From contig NC_050473.1 of NCBI RefSeq assembly GCF_013373865.1, positions 3,224,001 to 3,288,000 of the forward strand: DNA of 64,000 bases, read 5' to 3'. The translations under genes were made by a program, and so were the position numbers. This DNA comes from Monomorium pharaonis. Taxonomy: Eukaryota > Arthropoda > Insecta > Hymenoptera > Formicidae. The notes under the pieces were generated by a model. The model worked only from the letters and a program-made list of their open reading frames with translations, made no database searches and was not told the origin of the DNA. Below, piece after piece: positions 48,287 through 60,068 of this stretch. Every line of letters starts with the position of its first letter. Within the stretch, counting starts at the first letter, position 1.

Positions 48287-49830
48287 TCATCGGAAGAAGT
48301 TCGTCGAGGCGAACAGAAAGACGATCAGCAGCAGCGCCGAGAGACGGGACACCCCGACGACGCCTGAGCCCAGGTTGTCCTGGATCACGTTGTCGTGGCA
48401 TCGCGCGACCAGGTCGAAGTCGACGACGTTCATCGGCTTGCCGTTGTACTCGAACGGCGAGATGCAGTAGTTGCGGCGTTGGAACTCGACGCTGTTGCCG
48501 CGGGCGAAGTCGCTCTCGAGGACGTTGTGCGCCTGGCAGTCGCACGGGAAGTGATTGTCGACCGCGCTGACCGTGTCCACCTCGAGGACTACGTCTCTGG
48601 CGTGGCGCGGCGCCTCCAGCACGTGATTCCCGTGGAAGCGTAGGATCTCGATGTAGTTTTCATGGCGCAGGTGTAGACGCTCGATCAGGTCGACCTTGTT
48701 GTTGAGCACGTTGAGGCGACTGACATAAGTTAGGCCGGCGAACGCATTTCTCTGCACCACGCCGAGGTCGCTCTCCTGGATGTAGATTGAGTGCACATGC
48801 GACAGGCCGCGGAAGGTGTAGGCCTGCAGCCCGGATAGGTCCATGTAGCTGAGCTTGAGTTGGCCAACGTGCTGGAGACCGTCGAAGGCCTCCTGCTCGA
48901 TCGTACGGATGCCGGACGGGAAGATGAGATTGTTAACGTTGGTCAGGCCGGCGAACGCGTGGCTGTGGATCGTCAACAGCGGATTGTTGCTCAGCAGGAT
49001 CACGTTCACGTTCGACGTGCCGGCGAATGAGTAGCCCTCGACGTAGCGGATCTTGTTGTTCGCCAGCAGTAGCACCGAGATGTTCTGCAACGCGGCGAAC
49101 GAGAACTTCTCGATGCACGGCAGCGGCGTGTGCTGGATTGACAGTTCGCGCAATCGGTTCAGTCCGCGAAACGCAAACGGCCGTATGGTGGAGATGTTGT
49201 TGCCGTCCAGGGTGAGCTTACGCAGGAACCGGAGGCCGGCGAACGCGTCACCCTTTATCACCGGGAAGTTGTTCTTTGTCAGGGACAGCTCCTCCACGCT
49301 CTCCGGCAGCTGCTGCGCCGGGATGTCCTCGAGGCCACCTGTATTGCAGAGTACCTGTAACGGAAGCCACGTTTCGTTTCATGATGCAGATATAATAACG
49401 ACGGAAGTGGTTCTAATGATTATTTGAGGTAAGAAATATATGACTGCTTTCTTTTCAATTCTTAAGCGATTTATGACGAAAAGAAAAAGAAACTATGAAA
49501 TTAATGGTTCGAAATAAACTTTCAGTGAGGCGAGTGACTGACTCTAAACAATTTTCCGAATAGTAGTATGTTTATGCGTATAATAGTATATTTGTAACAA
49601 AACAAATTATGATTTTTCCACTGTATTTTTATGGGGCGAATTAATGAAATTTGACTCACTTGGGAATCAAAGGGTTCATTACTGGTATTGTTAGTATTGT
49701 TCTCTACCTGTTTCGGAGAAAGGCAAATGCATTCTGGTGGACAGTCCCGGTTTCTCGTTGTAGTAATCTCCAAGTCGGAGGTATACGTCAAATTCACCGC
49801 TGCTATGCATAGCAGGTAGTAAATGTAGAT
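48287..49830 (-). CDS. Leucine-rich-repeat surface protein, probably GPI-anchored (5' exon missing)
   Basis: Two minus-strand exons, 49830-49708 and 49354-48287, joined in phase 0, give 396 residues. The first exon opens in frame with a signal-peptide core (IYIYYLLCIAAVNLT) after an acceptor TTAATTTCTCAG and has no in-frame Met, so the ATG lies in an exon further upstream that I could not place. A cysteine N-cap follows (DCPPECICLSPKQVLC), then about 8-10 leucine-rich repeats of 24 residues with the xxAFxGL pattern, then a cysteine C-cap (CDCQAHNVLE...NYCIS...ARCH). The end is hydrophobic (SRLSALLLIVFLFASTNFFR) with no cytoplasmic tail, typical of a GPI signal. The exon is strikingly GC-rich relative to its surroundings. 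Family: extracellular LRR adhesion or receptor proteins; the specific orthologue is not recognised. Confidence 0.85.
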
Positions 49831-50399
49831 CTGAGAAATTAAATTACGCGAAGTGTTGTAAACAAAGTATGTGAAGAGGTCCCTTGTACATTAATTCGTG
49901 CACTATATTAACTTTAAATATCCCAGATTCACATTTTTTTCAAGAATGTAGAGAAAATAATCTCCAAAATACATTAAAAGAATTAAAGAATAAATTAAAT
50001 AAACAAGTAAAAATAAATAAAACATTTTACTAATAGAGAGAAAAAGAAAGGGAAAAAAGAAAAAATTGAAAAGGCAAGAAGACAATTTAATTATCAGACA
50101 TTTTTGAATCGAACTACATTTGGACAGTTGTGCAGCAGCATAATCGTCGATTAGAAAAAACCAAAGATGTATTCTTCATAATTCAATAAGTTAATTCAAT
50201 CAAACTTGCATGACACACATTAATCATCAGGTTGATGCGCTATTTGCCAAATATGTAACGAAAGCTGGAAGCAAAACCCGAACGAACGATTGTCGCGACG
50301 AATCCCGATATACGTTTTTTATTCTTTTATTTAGAGAGGAATTTTTCAATCTCCCTTTTTCAATTTACCGAACCTGATCCAATTCCCAACAAATACCCC

Positions 50400-51290
50400 G
50401 AATGGAAATGGGACGACCTTCGCACCAACCTAACATTCATCTATTCGAGCATGCCGCATGTCGGATCGCAAGCCGATTGAGGCGTGCAATCGGACAGACG
50501 GACGCGGACGGCGCGAACGCATGCAATACGCACGAGACGCGGTGCGTATTATGCATCGCGACCGCATGCCGGGGCTGCGTACCTGCGCCCTGCGATACAT
50601 CAATCCCGGGATTTTTACGGCGCATGCCTCGGCATATCCGGGGTGAGAACGTCACGCGAGAGGCGATGTAGGTGAGATGCGTGCGTGCGTGTGCGTGTGT
50701 ACGTGTACGTGTGTGCGCGCGGGTATACAGGTGTACACGTCTCTAGGGGTGAAACGGGGCTATCGGGCCGAGGAGTGTCGCACGACGCGAAGCCAACACA
50801 CCGAGCGGACCCGTAAACGGGGCCGCTTTTTCCTCTTCCTGCCGCGCGGAGAGGATGCCCACGCGCGAGAACGTACACGCAACTCCTCGCGCACGCACAC
50901 CCGCTGCACGCACCCCTGCACGCACGCACGCGTGCGTGTCTGCTGCCCGCGCGCGAATCCACGCGCCAACCGACTCGCACTCCCCTTTCTCACGTCCACG
51001 GGAACGTTCTCCCTTCTGCCGCGACCGTTTGACGCGCGGAACACGGGACCACGACGACGAGCTGGAGAACGACGACCTGGACGACGACGACGACGAGCGG
51101 GCGGAGCGGCGAGATCTCAGCATCCGCGCGCGCGGCCGCATTCGCCGGCTGGGCTCGGGGCTTTATTTCTCCTCGGCCACCCTCTCGCCTTGTCAACCCC
51201 CTTTTCGCCGACCCCCTGCCGTTCGAAGGCTCGAGCGCACTGCGCAAGCCCATAATTATTCTCCCCGCGAGCGTATCGAGGAATGAGGCT
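50400..51290. promoter_or_regulatory. CpG-rich block, candidate promoter/5' leader of the LRR gene
   Basis: Nearly 900 bases are strongly enriched in C, G and CpG, with many CACGCACG/CGCGCG words, in otherwise A/T-rich DNA. Long frames are open on both strands here only because stop codons are rare in such composition. It lies 0.6-1.5 kb upstream of the first recognised exon of the minus-strand LRR gene, and minus-strand donor-like sites occur (for example GTGAGAAAG at about 50995). I infer a promoter or first non-coding exon. Confidence 0.4.
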
Positions 51291-51540
51291 TATTAGCGGG
51301 ACCAGTAACTGTATTTCTCTCTATCTATCCTTTTCCCTTCTATCTCCTCTCTTTATCCCTACCCCTTTCCTGCCCTTATTCCCCGCAATCCCTGCCGAAA
51401 AGCCGAAAAGCCAAAAATTGCGTGCCGCGACTTCTACACGAGTCGTTTCGTAATTTAGGGTTCTCTTAGTATGTACCTGCTGCATTCGGAAGATTAAAGC
51501 TCACTACCCCTTCTTCATTTTTCCTAAAATTTTTAATCGC

Positions 51541-51541
51541 T

Positions 51542-51570
<29 letters not shown>
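51541..51570. repeat. (GT)n microsatellite
   Basis: About 14 GT units followed by ATATCTCTGTG. Confidence 0.95.
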
Positions 51571-51574
<4 letters not shown>

Positions 51575-52202
51575 CTCTGTGTATGCGTTCTTATTTATCG
51601 ACTTGACTGTAAATCAATCATTAATTATCGTCTAATTATTCTATTTTTCTCGCTATATTTGAATCAATAATTTTATCACAACAAAGCGACTTCTATTATT
51701 TAAACGAGAACTTTATTTCTCATCAAGTTTTTCTAAAGATAATATGTAAAAAATTGATAAGCATTTGAAAAATACACATATATGTATCTAAAGTAAGCAT
51801 AAAATTATTACTGTCATTATTATAATAATATTCAATAGGAAATTTTTGAATACGTTGTATTTAACATCAATATAGACAAACTTTGATCATGACATGTAAG
51901 GGATAACGTTTTTAAAACAATCATCGTTTCGAAAAAGAAATCATGTATCAAATAATCTTTTTGAAAAATGTATACAATGTTATTTTAAAACGTTCACAAA
52001 AAGAACACATAAAATAATCAACATTATTTTTAAATTACGTTTTGCGAGAGCGTCTGCGACGAAGTCACAGATCATTAAGCATTAAGTCACTTAATTTTTT
52101 TTCTAATTTTCTTTCATCTTTGTATGATCAGTAGAAAAATTATCGCATACTCTATAACTGTAGAGCTTCAAATCGTCTTAATCCATCTTTGCAATTGCAC
52201 GT

Positions 52203-52204
<2 letters not shown>

Positions 52205-52254
<50 letters not shown>

Positions 52255-52275
52255 GCGCGCGCGCGCGCGCGCGCG
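52205..52275. repeat. (CA)18 joined to (GC)17, alternating purine-pyrimidine tract
   Basis: A CA run (52205-52240) passes directly into an uninterrupted GC run (to 52275). The full 71 bases alternate purine and pyrimidine, the classic Z-DNA-forming pattern. Confidence 0.95.
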
Positions 52276-53400
52276 TAACGCATGCACGAAACGATCGGAA
52301 GGCGGAGATACGCTGCGGATCACTAAACTCGTACCACGCATGCACCCTCTAATCAAAGTAAACTTAATTAACAGGACTGATTAATAAGCGACAGTGGTGT
52401 GCAAGATTATATAGTTTATTTTGTAACAAACTCTCACAATTATTGATAAAATACATTGTAGGAGCAAGTGTGTAAATATATGTAATATATATAATATATA
52501 ATCTATATATATATATATATATTTTATATATGCACAAATTAAAATGTATATTTGTACCTTTTTAATAACTATATTTGTACGCGCATTATATCACGTATAT
52601 ACATATATATAAATATGTACGTGAGCGCGCATTGTGCGTGTGCGTGTAAGTCAACATAGTAAAAAAAAAATCAGTCTTACATTCAGTCTTACATCGCTAG
52701 TTGTAAAAAGTGGTGTCGTCCACTTGTGACTATTTACAATCGTGCTGGACAGACGAAAGATCAAACGTCACGGTAAAAATACTTTCACATACTATTTAGA
52801 CGGCTTCACGCGCGCACGCAACGTGCGTGATGCCTCGCTGACAACAATTTAATAGTTGACGCGCCCGCGTTCATATAGTAAAAATTAATCAACGAATAAA
52901 GCACGAACGAAGGCACTAGAAAACCTCACGATGTACCATATTCGAAGGACGCATCGATGCATCGAATTGCGTTTCGCAGACACACGTGGCTTAAAATAGA
53001 TATTGCCGATTATATATTTTTATATAAAATGTGCTCTTACATCAGGGTCTCACACACCTCTCTGACCATAATCTGATCAAATCAAATTGCTTTTAAAAAA
53101 CAACACACGTAATATCGACACGCACGAATCGCGATACGTGAATTTTTTTTTTTCATTGCATATATATTTTGCTCATCTGCAAGTTGTTTCGGTTTGATCT
53201 GCGCAAACGGACAGATACTTCGAAAAAGTATAACGTACAAACGTACATTACATGTGCCGAAAATAAAGACATCAAAACGTACAGGGTTAAAAGAGAGATG
53301 AATAATTTGCGATTAACATAAATCTTTCCCATTGTCAAAATAGGATCTTACATATACTTCTTACGCCCTATCAACGATTTCGATAAAAACCTAATTAGTT

Positions 53401-53575
53401 CCTTATAAAAATGTTATACTTGGCACTAGTGCCTTATAAAAGTGTTATACTTGTAATTAACACTTACTTTTAGTATTAAAAGAATTGCTGTTAATACTTT
53501 TAATACTTAAAATAAATAATAATTATTGGCCAATTTAATACTGCCCCGTATTACATTTTTATAGGGGGTGCATGA
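53401..53575. mobile_element. MITE, CCTTATAAAAATG family, copy B
   Basis: Starts CCTTATAAAAATGTTATAC and ends ACATTTTTATAGGG, with inner GGCCAATTTAATACTGCCCC as in copies A and C. The left end is partly duplicated (a second CCTTATAAAAGTGTTATAC at about 53432). Confidence 0.75.
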
Positions 53576-55383
53576 TGTACCACGCTCGGTCTAAGTAAAA
53601 TTTATTAAACGCTAACAATAACGTATCTTATTTGCTACTTACTTTCTAGTATTGTACAACATATATAAAAAAAATAATAATGTATATAACAATGACTATA
53701 AAATCTGTTCTTGTAATCTGTAAACAAAGCATTTTCAGAACTTGGAGTTGCCTTATGTAATACCTTGGTGGTTTAACGTTAGAGATCCTCTTGTGATATT
53801 GATTTATATTATATTAAAGGGACATTTAATCACATTGTTTTTTGTACGCTCTGTAAATATATTCTCTCTATATAAAAATTCTATTGCGATAAATATGGAA
53901 TGACTTATGTATATTGAGGTAAAAATGTTCGAAGTAGCTTTGGCTTATGTATATGGAGGCAAAGTATCAACTTGACCCTTCTGTACGTTCCATTTCTTAT
54001 GCACATATACTCGAATTGAAGCGTATACTACGCAACGCGCTTCTAATTGAATGTAATCTGTTCCGCCATCACTCTTTTCGCAAATATATGTTTTGTGATA
54101 AAAATCAATAAAATCACAAAATTTTTCAAATATCAGAAAGTTTACAAAATCATCGTGTTTTAAAATGGTATAATCTGAAACAATTTTAAATTAAACAGTT
54201 GCTTATTTGTGTCTAGCATCTTAAAAAGCTGTAAAAGTAAAAATAAATTTTTGCACTTTTCAATACGTTTCGTAATGCAGATATTTTAGTATTAGACGGA
54301 GGGTGCTAATACTAGGGCAAAGGATTTCTTAAAGAGGCAACCTTTCTCTAGTTATATGTAATATTTTATGAGAAGAAATAATAGAACCTATATAAGATTA
54401 AAATTATATAAAGTAATAAAGTATTTATTTATATTAATAAAAGGTGTAATTAATGTTTAAATCTGCCTCTTTATTTAATTGCAAATCTAAGCTTTCCTGA
54501 TACTTTGCCTCGATAGGTATTGAGTATTCAGTAATTGATATCTGTATGCACACATACACACGCGCATACATACGTTTAGGTTTAAAATCTGTATTTTGTC
54601 AGTCTTACATTGATGAACACGTTTACTGAGGTAGTTCGTTATCATTATTATTGACATATTTGAGCGATATTGCAATCGTATCCCGGAAGTACATTCAGTA
54701 ACAAATACAACGACGAAGCACTTATACAATTACTAACAAATTAATAGCGATGTTTAAATAAGCAATGCAATTTAGTTCGAATAAGCAATACAAACGAAGT
54801 CCATAATGAAATGATAAGTAGCAAGTAACGAACCGTCAAAACCTATCATCCCGAAATTATTTCCAGTGCTTACATTCATTGCTGATACGTTATTATTACA
54901 GAATATCCCTCCATATCATTTTCATTCGCGTTTATATAATAAGGAGGAGACAAAAGAACACTTCCGTACACATAGCGACGCTCGAGATTCCGTTCGTGAA
55001 CCTCATTTCGCTATCAATTTGTTAAAGCATTAATGTCAATACAGTAGACAAGGATGCGGCACAAATGAATATGTCGCAAGACAAAAAGTTCTTCAATCCT
55101 CAAATGTCGCGGTATTCCATTAATGCAGATGTGTTTATCTTATCTAATAATTTTAGAAATACATATTTGAATCGGATAAGATTTGTTTTTTGTTTTAAGT
55201 AAAATTTTTAACTTTTTTTTAAATTTTACATCTTTTCATATATATTTTAATATCGTTATTGTCACGTTGAATACTATGAAATAATCTTTGGCTAGCGACA
55301 CGTTCTTTTGTGCAAAAGTCGTGGCATTATTAAACCGTAACTCGCATGTAAATTTTAAATTTTAGGCGAATATATCTCAATTT

Positions 55384-55548
55384 ACACAAAGAAAACATCA
55401 TTGAGAAAACTAAATTTTTCAACTTGTTCAAATTTCTTTAATTCAAATATTTTATGTATTTAAGTTAAATATATAAATACTTGAAATAAAGATATTTAAG
55501 TACTTTGAAAAATTTAATCAATTTGACAACATTTTTTTCTCAAGTGTA
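55384..55548. mobile_element. Palindromic MITE, CACTGAGAAAAA family, copy 3
   Basis: Left end ACACAAAGAAAACATCATTGAGAAAA, right end AACATTTTTTTCTCAAGTGT. The interior (CAACTTGTTCAAATTTCTTTAATTC) matches the copies at 21370 and 26543 in inverted sense. Confidence 0.65.
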
Positions 55549-56485
55549 TCACTTGACTACATGCAAACCGTGAATTACGAACAACGAATCAAAACTTTAC
55601 AATAATTAACAGTTTTATCGTTATTTTAGTTTTCTTTTTTAAGATAATCACTCTGTACTCTCTTTATAATTATTTAAATCTTGTTAAATTTTGAACAGAA
55701 ATAAATAAACAGAAATAAATGTTTTGCGTTCAATTGTATCAATATACATAACGAAAGAACTAAGACATCCCATAAAAAACATCCCAGCAAAATATTATTT
55801 ATAACGCTAGTTATTTACCAATAGATTCGAACAGAACGCCGCGTTAGATTAGTGTCACTTACGTTCGCGTTAATCTCATGTTCTGCCAGTAAGAAGCCGC
55901 TGTTATAATATAATGTGGTAGATCGACAACAGAAACTAAGCAGAGAGAATTTATCATTTCGCGTTATTGATAAAAATGAAATATATATCATTTAAATGGA
56001 TACAGACGATAGATTTCCAGGTTTACTGGTTGGTTTCTGCGGTCAATCTGTCATCATATTTATATTCATACTCCATATATATTCTGACAGAATATTTTGT
56101 TACGTTCTGTCGATCGAATTTATGGTAGGTAAACGATTATATATATATATATATATCTGGGATAAAAGTATCTGTTCAAAATACCCGTAAAGAGATATGA
56201 GAAGATGCGAGAAGAAAATTCTAATTCGCAGTTACGCAACAGATGGAGTAATAAGACAGAGTAACAAGGAGCAATCAAGATCGAAATAAATTCACCTGGG
56301 AAATTCACGTAAATTTATCAGAGAAATAGAAAGATAGATGGAAGAAATAAAAGTCGCGAGAGAGACAAAAAAGTGGGATACCTGAGATTAGAATGCTTCA
56401 ACACTGAAACATTCAACGTCAGGAGTCCCGAGTTTACCACTCGTTGAACTCGTATCTTATTACTCTCATTATCAGGTCACAAGAG

Positions 56486-59400
56486 TTAGCTGTAGTCGCA
56501 GCAGTCGTTGTTATCCAGGCCCGTTTCTTTCTCCTCTTTCACAATCGACGTGGTGGACGGCGGTACTATCACGGGAACGTCGGACTTGCGACTCACCGAT
56601 AGATCCTCTACCTCATCATCCTGCGGCTGTTGGAGCTGCTGGTGTTTCGGCTTAGCGCAACGTATCACCGGGCTCAAGCTGCTGCGGCGGGTCAACGAGT
56701 CTGACATCGCGTCGCGATCCTGCGTGTCCTTCGTATTCCCCTTGGCGAAGGCTTCGAAAGACGCGGTGGCACTCGTGCCGGCCAGACCCTCGATGTTGGC
56801 GTTGCCGTCGTTCTCGCTCTCGGGCAAAGCGCTCGCGCTACTGCCGCCGCCGCCACCGCTGTTGTCGTAAAGGGCGCCGTTCACGTTGGCGCCGATGCCG
56901 TACGGGAAGCAAGCGCCGCTGCCCCCGTTGCTGCTCGTCGATCGCTTGAATGGCCGCGACGTCGGGATGCCGAGTTTCTTCACCTTATCGTAAAGCGTGC
57001 GCGATGGCACCCCGTACTTTCGCGCTGCCGCAACGGCGCTCATCCCGCCCCTCACAGCGTTGATCGCCCCGGTGATGTCGTCCCGGGTGTACTGCTTGTA
57101 CCGTTTCCACTCGGGTTTCGGCTGGACAGAGTCTGCGACAGTAGACAATACGTCGAAATTGAATTATAATGCCGCCGTGAATGTATTGAAAGCGACGGAA
57201 AAATCAAAGGAGCGTCGCGTCGGCTGGATTCGAACTCGCGGAAGTTCCCTCCCTTGTTCCATACTATAGCTCTCTCACTGCTAGACTACACGGCTCCAAT
57301 TACTTTGGTTTCTATTCCTTGGGACTTATAAGTCCCAAAATTAGAATTATACGGCGCTATATTATCGACACGAGTCCTTTCGACTCCAAATCTTACAGTA
57401 TAAAGTTTACTGAGGCAAGTTTAATATACATAGAGAGAACGACTTCTTTGAATATTTTTGCTTTGTTTGGGTTTATTTATTTTATTCAAACAACATAATG
57501 TTATACGATATAACATTGTTTTTAATGGCTTGAAAAAAGTATTGTTGCATCGAATCAAACAGTATTAATAATCAAATAATTGTATTTATTTCTTAATTCA
57601 TATAAACAGCTTCGTTCAGCTATTTAAAAGTATATATTTCATTGTTTTTGTGAAATTTTATTAAATTTAAATAAATATTTCTCTCTGTGTGTATTTTTAT
57701 AATATTCAAATGCAAGAAAAACATATATTAAATTGTACAATTAAAAAAAATATATAAAAGAAACACATATGAATGATACATGTAAAAATAGATTAAACTC
57801 CAATAGTAAGGAAATGCAAGTTTGTTGATTTAATGAGTCACGACATTTATTATCCACGACAAATTTTATAGTACCGTAAAACACATATTGAAAAAAGGTT
57901 GCATTTCTAAATATTAAATTACTTAAGAGCTCCATTTTTTGTAGTCATTATAATGTCATAATGATAACGACGTACGATGTGATACATTGAAAAAGAGAAA
58001 TGGTTGCAATTATCTTAGTTTAACTCTGTCGTATCTCTGGGATATATATACACATACAAAAATATTTAAACAAATGGTCCTATTAACTTCTATCTTTGCT
58101 TGCTTTAAAGAGGAAGGTTCGAGTTACATGTACAAATCATTTTGAAATGTTATGTTTTCAATAAAATATAGTTATATAAAACTTATATAAAATTTTATTA
58201 TAATAAATATTGTAGTTTATATGTGTAATCACAAAGTGTGCGCAATCCACAATCTTTCAGTCTTTCAGAATATTTTTATTGTTCTAAATATATTTTAGAT
58301 TTAACAGTCATATATATATTTTTTGCCTCTGGTTTGTAATTATAGTAATCAGAAAAGAACTTTGATCCGCGCTCATAAATATATCGATATTTTAACATTT
58401 TACGGCCGCTATCTTGAATCTCCCGTTCTAAATTTCAATTTTGATAGTTAATTTAGAATTAGCACTCCAAAAAGTCCATAGAACTGTCTCTGTATAAAAT
58501 GTATTTTTTCTGGGAAAATCAGAGGGTGAAATATAGTTGGCATCGAAACCATAATTTATGATAATTTTCAATCACATTATGGTAATAGCAATCATTTTTT
58601 GGTTAGTGCAACACATCGTATACTATTATTAACTAACATTACAGTAATAATAAAATGTAAAAATGGAGCTTCGGACATATTTACTTGAATATTTAATTAC
58701 AGTCAGAAATACTTTTCTCACGGTATACATTGTAATATATAATTTAAAATTAATCTAAGAAAATTAATTTTTCATTTTTATGTTATTCAATTGTGATTAG
58801 TTTACCTTGAGATTGATTCGCGGCACCTCTAACTCTACGTCTGCATGTAGAGTTTGTTCGTTCAACGCAAAATTTTGCAGACAATTACCAGATTGCAACG
58901 CAGCGAGGAAATAACCGGGGATCGCGGACGAGATGAATGATGACATGTTATCGCTACCTGAATTCCGGAAAGTGTCCCCGTATGATTGCGGCGAGGTCTG
59001 CCTCTCGTCCTCGTCCACGTAGGGCACGTCGGAAGCGTGAACGGAAGTTTCGCTGTGGGCCAGGTCGTTGCCAGACCGACGACTGCCGACGGTGTCGGTG
59101 TCATTCGCGGATCCGTTGCTACTCGCGTTGCGGTGGTAGTGACCGCCCTCGTGCACCTCGTGGCTGTCCGGCTGTAGCAGCGGCTGCATGGACTGCGAGC
59201 TGTCGACGTGAGCCTGGCCGAGCACCGTGCGCAGTATCGGCGTGTCGTTGTTCATCAGTAGAGGCGACGGCTGCATCAGCTTGCGGCGTAACTTGTGCGG
59301 CGAGGTCTCGATACCGTTGTCATAGGATGCACCGCCGCCGCCGCCGCCACCGCCGCCGCTGCCACCACCGCTGGCGAAAAGGGCGACCGCGTTGGTGGTG

Positions 59401-60032
59401 GAGGAGGAGAGCGATGTCGGAAGCTGATGACCTATACCGGCATGCATTAGCGATGACCACGTTATCGGTAACGTCCCCGGGATAAGATGACTTGGACGGT
59501 CGAGCGAAGATTTCCCGTAGAGGGACGAGTAGTCGCAGGTAGAGTGCGGCGGTGACGGGTGGCTGCCGCCGCTGCCACCACCACCACCGGTGCTGGTGCT
59601 GATAGCCGGCGGCGGCGACGTCGACATCTCTCTTGCATCATCGCGGTAAACGTCGCGCGTCATACGGCCGCCGTGTTCCTCTACCAAGCCCTTCACCTTC
59701 AGCATCTGCGCGACCTTCAGCAGCCCGGGTAGTTGGTCCTGCGCCACGTTCACCTCCCCGCGATACATGTACTCCAGTATCGCCTTTATCTCCGAATACT
59801 TCACATCCTTGAGGATGACAATCGGATGTTGATTCGGCACGTTGTGAAATAGGTGTTGGAAGTACGTGGAGCACGCGGCCAGCACGATTTTATGACACTC
59901 AATCGCCTCGCCGCAGTCAACGGCGAGGGTGACGTCGGTGAACGCCGCGTTGTGCAGCAACTCGCCGAAGACGGTCAGCATGTTCGAGCGATGATTGTTC
60001 CATCGAAGGCAGTATTGCTGAGAGGTAGACAT
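56486..60032 (-). CDS. BTB/POZ-pipsqueak (Psq) domain transcription factor
   Basis: Two minus-strand exons, 60032-58806 and 57121-56486, give 620 aa in frame. The N-terminus MSTSQQYCLRWNNHRSN opens an insect-type BTB domain (about 8-120; HKIVLAACSTYFQHLF, AILEYMYRGEVNVAQDQLP), a dimerisation module. A long low-complexity linker follows with Gly/Ser runs and RRKL. The second exon encodes a Psq-type helix-turn-helix DNA-binding domain (KRYKQYTRDDITGAINAVRG.. to ..YGVPSRTLYDKVKKLGI) soon after the junction, then a Ser/acidic tail ending DCCDYS. The domain order and length resemble Drosophila Ribbon, but other BTB-Psq proteins are possible, so no symbol is given. Junction: donor CAAG/GTAAAC and acceptor CTGTCCAG/CCG preserve the frame; a nearby acceptor (GTCGCAG, 57134/57133) would need another donor phase. 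An acceptor at 60069-60070 implies an upstream 5' leader exon. Reading through the donor gives a BTB-only form ending NLKVN. Confidence 0.85.
57122..58805. other. Intron of the BTB-Psq gene
   Basis: 1.7 kb, A/T-rich, with a tRNA-like sequence near the 3' splice site (57205-57300). No further exon recognised. Confidence 0.65.
57205..57300 (-). repeat. tRNA-like sequence, SINE head or tRNA pseudogene
   Basis: On the minus strand, TAGTCTAGCAGTGAGAGAG (A-box-like) is followed about 35 bases on by GAGTTCGAATCC (B-box-like). The T-stem and acceptor stem pair badly, so it is not a working tRNA. It sits about 85 bases from the Psq exon, on the intron side. Confidence 0.45.
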
Positions 60033-60068
60033 GATGATATCCAAGGGATGATTGGTGCTGTATGAGAC

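Larger units (their letters stand above)
51291..56485. other. Long intergenic region with microsatellites and MITEs
   Basis: A/T-rich. It contains a GT run, the (CA)n(GC)n tract, a CCTTATAAAAATG-family MITE and a CACTGAGAAAAA-family MITE. The side near 56485 must hold the 3' untranslated region of the minus-strand BTB-Psq gene, which could be long. No protein-coding exon recognised. Confidence 0.55.

Noticed and set aside
48060..48570. Arg-rich open frames on both strands over the LRR exon end
   Set aside because: Shadows of the GC-rich LRR coding exon; the LRR frame explains the sequence.
49522..49707. Continuation of the LRR N-terminal frame past the exon
   Set aside because: A clean donor (CAG/GTAGAG) at 49707 and a phase-0 acceptor at 49355 show this is intron sequence.
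50677..51286. Several open frames of 90-190 residues on both strands
   Set aside because: All frames are open because the block is CpG-rich and stop-poor; residues are low-complexity Arg/Thr/Ala.
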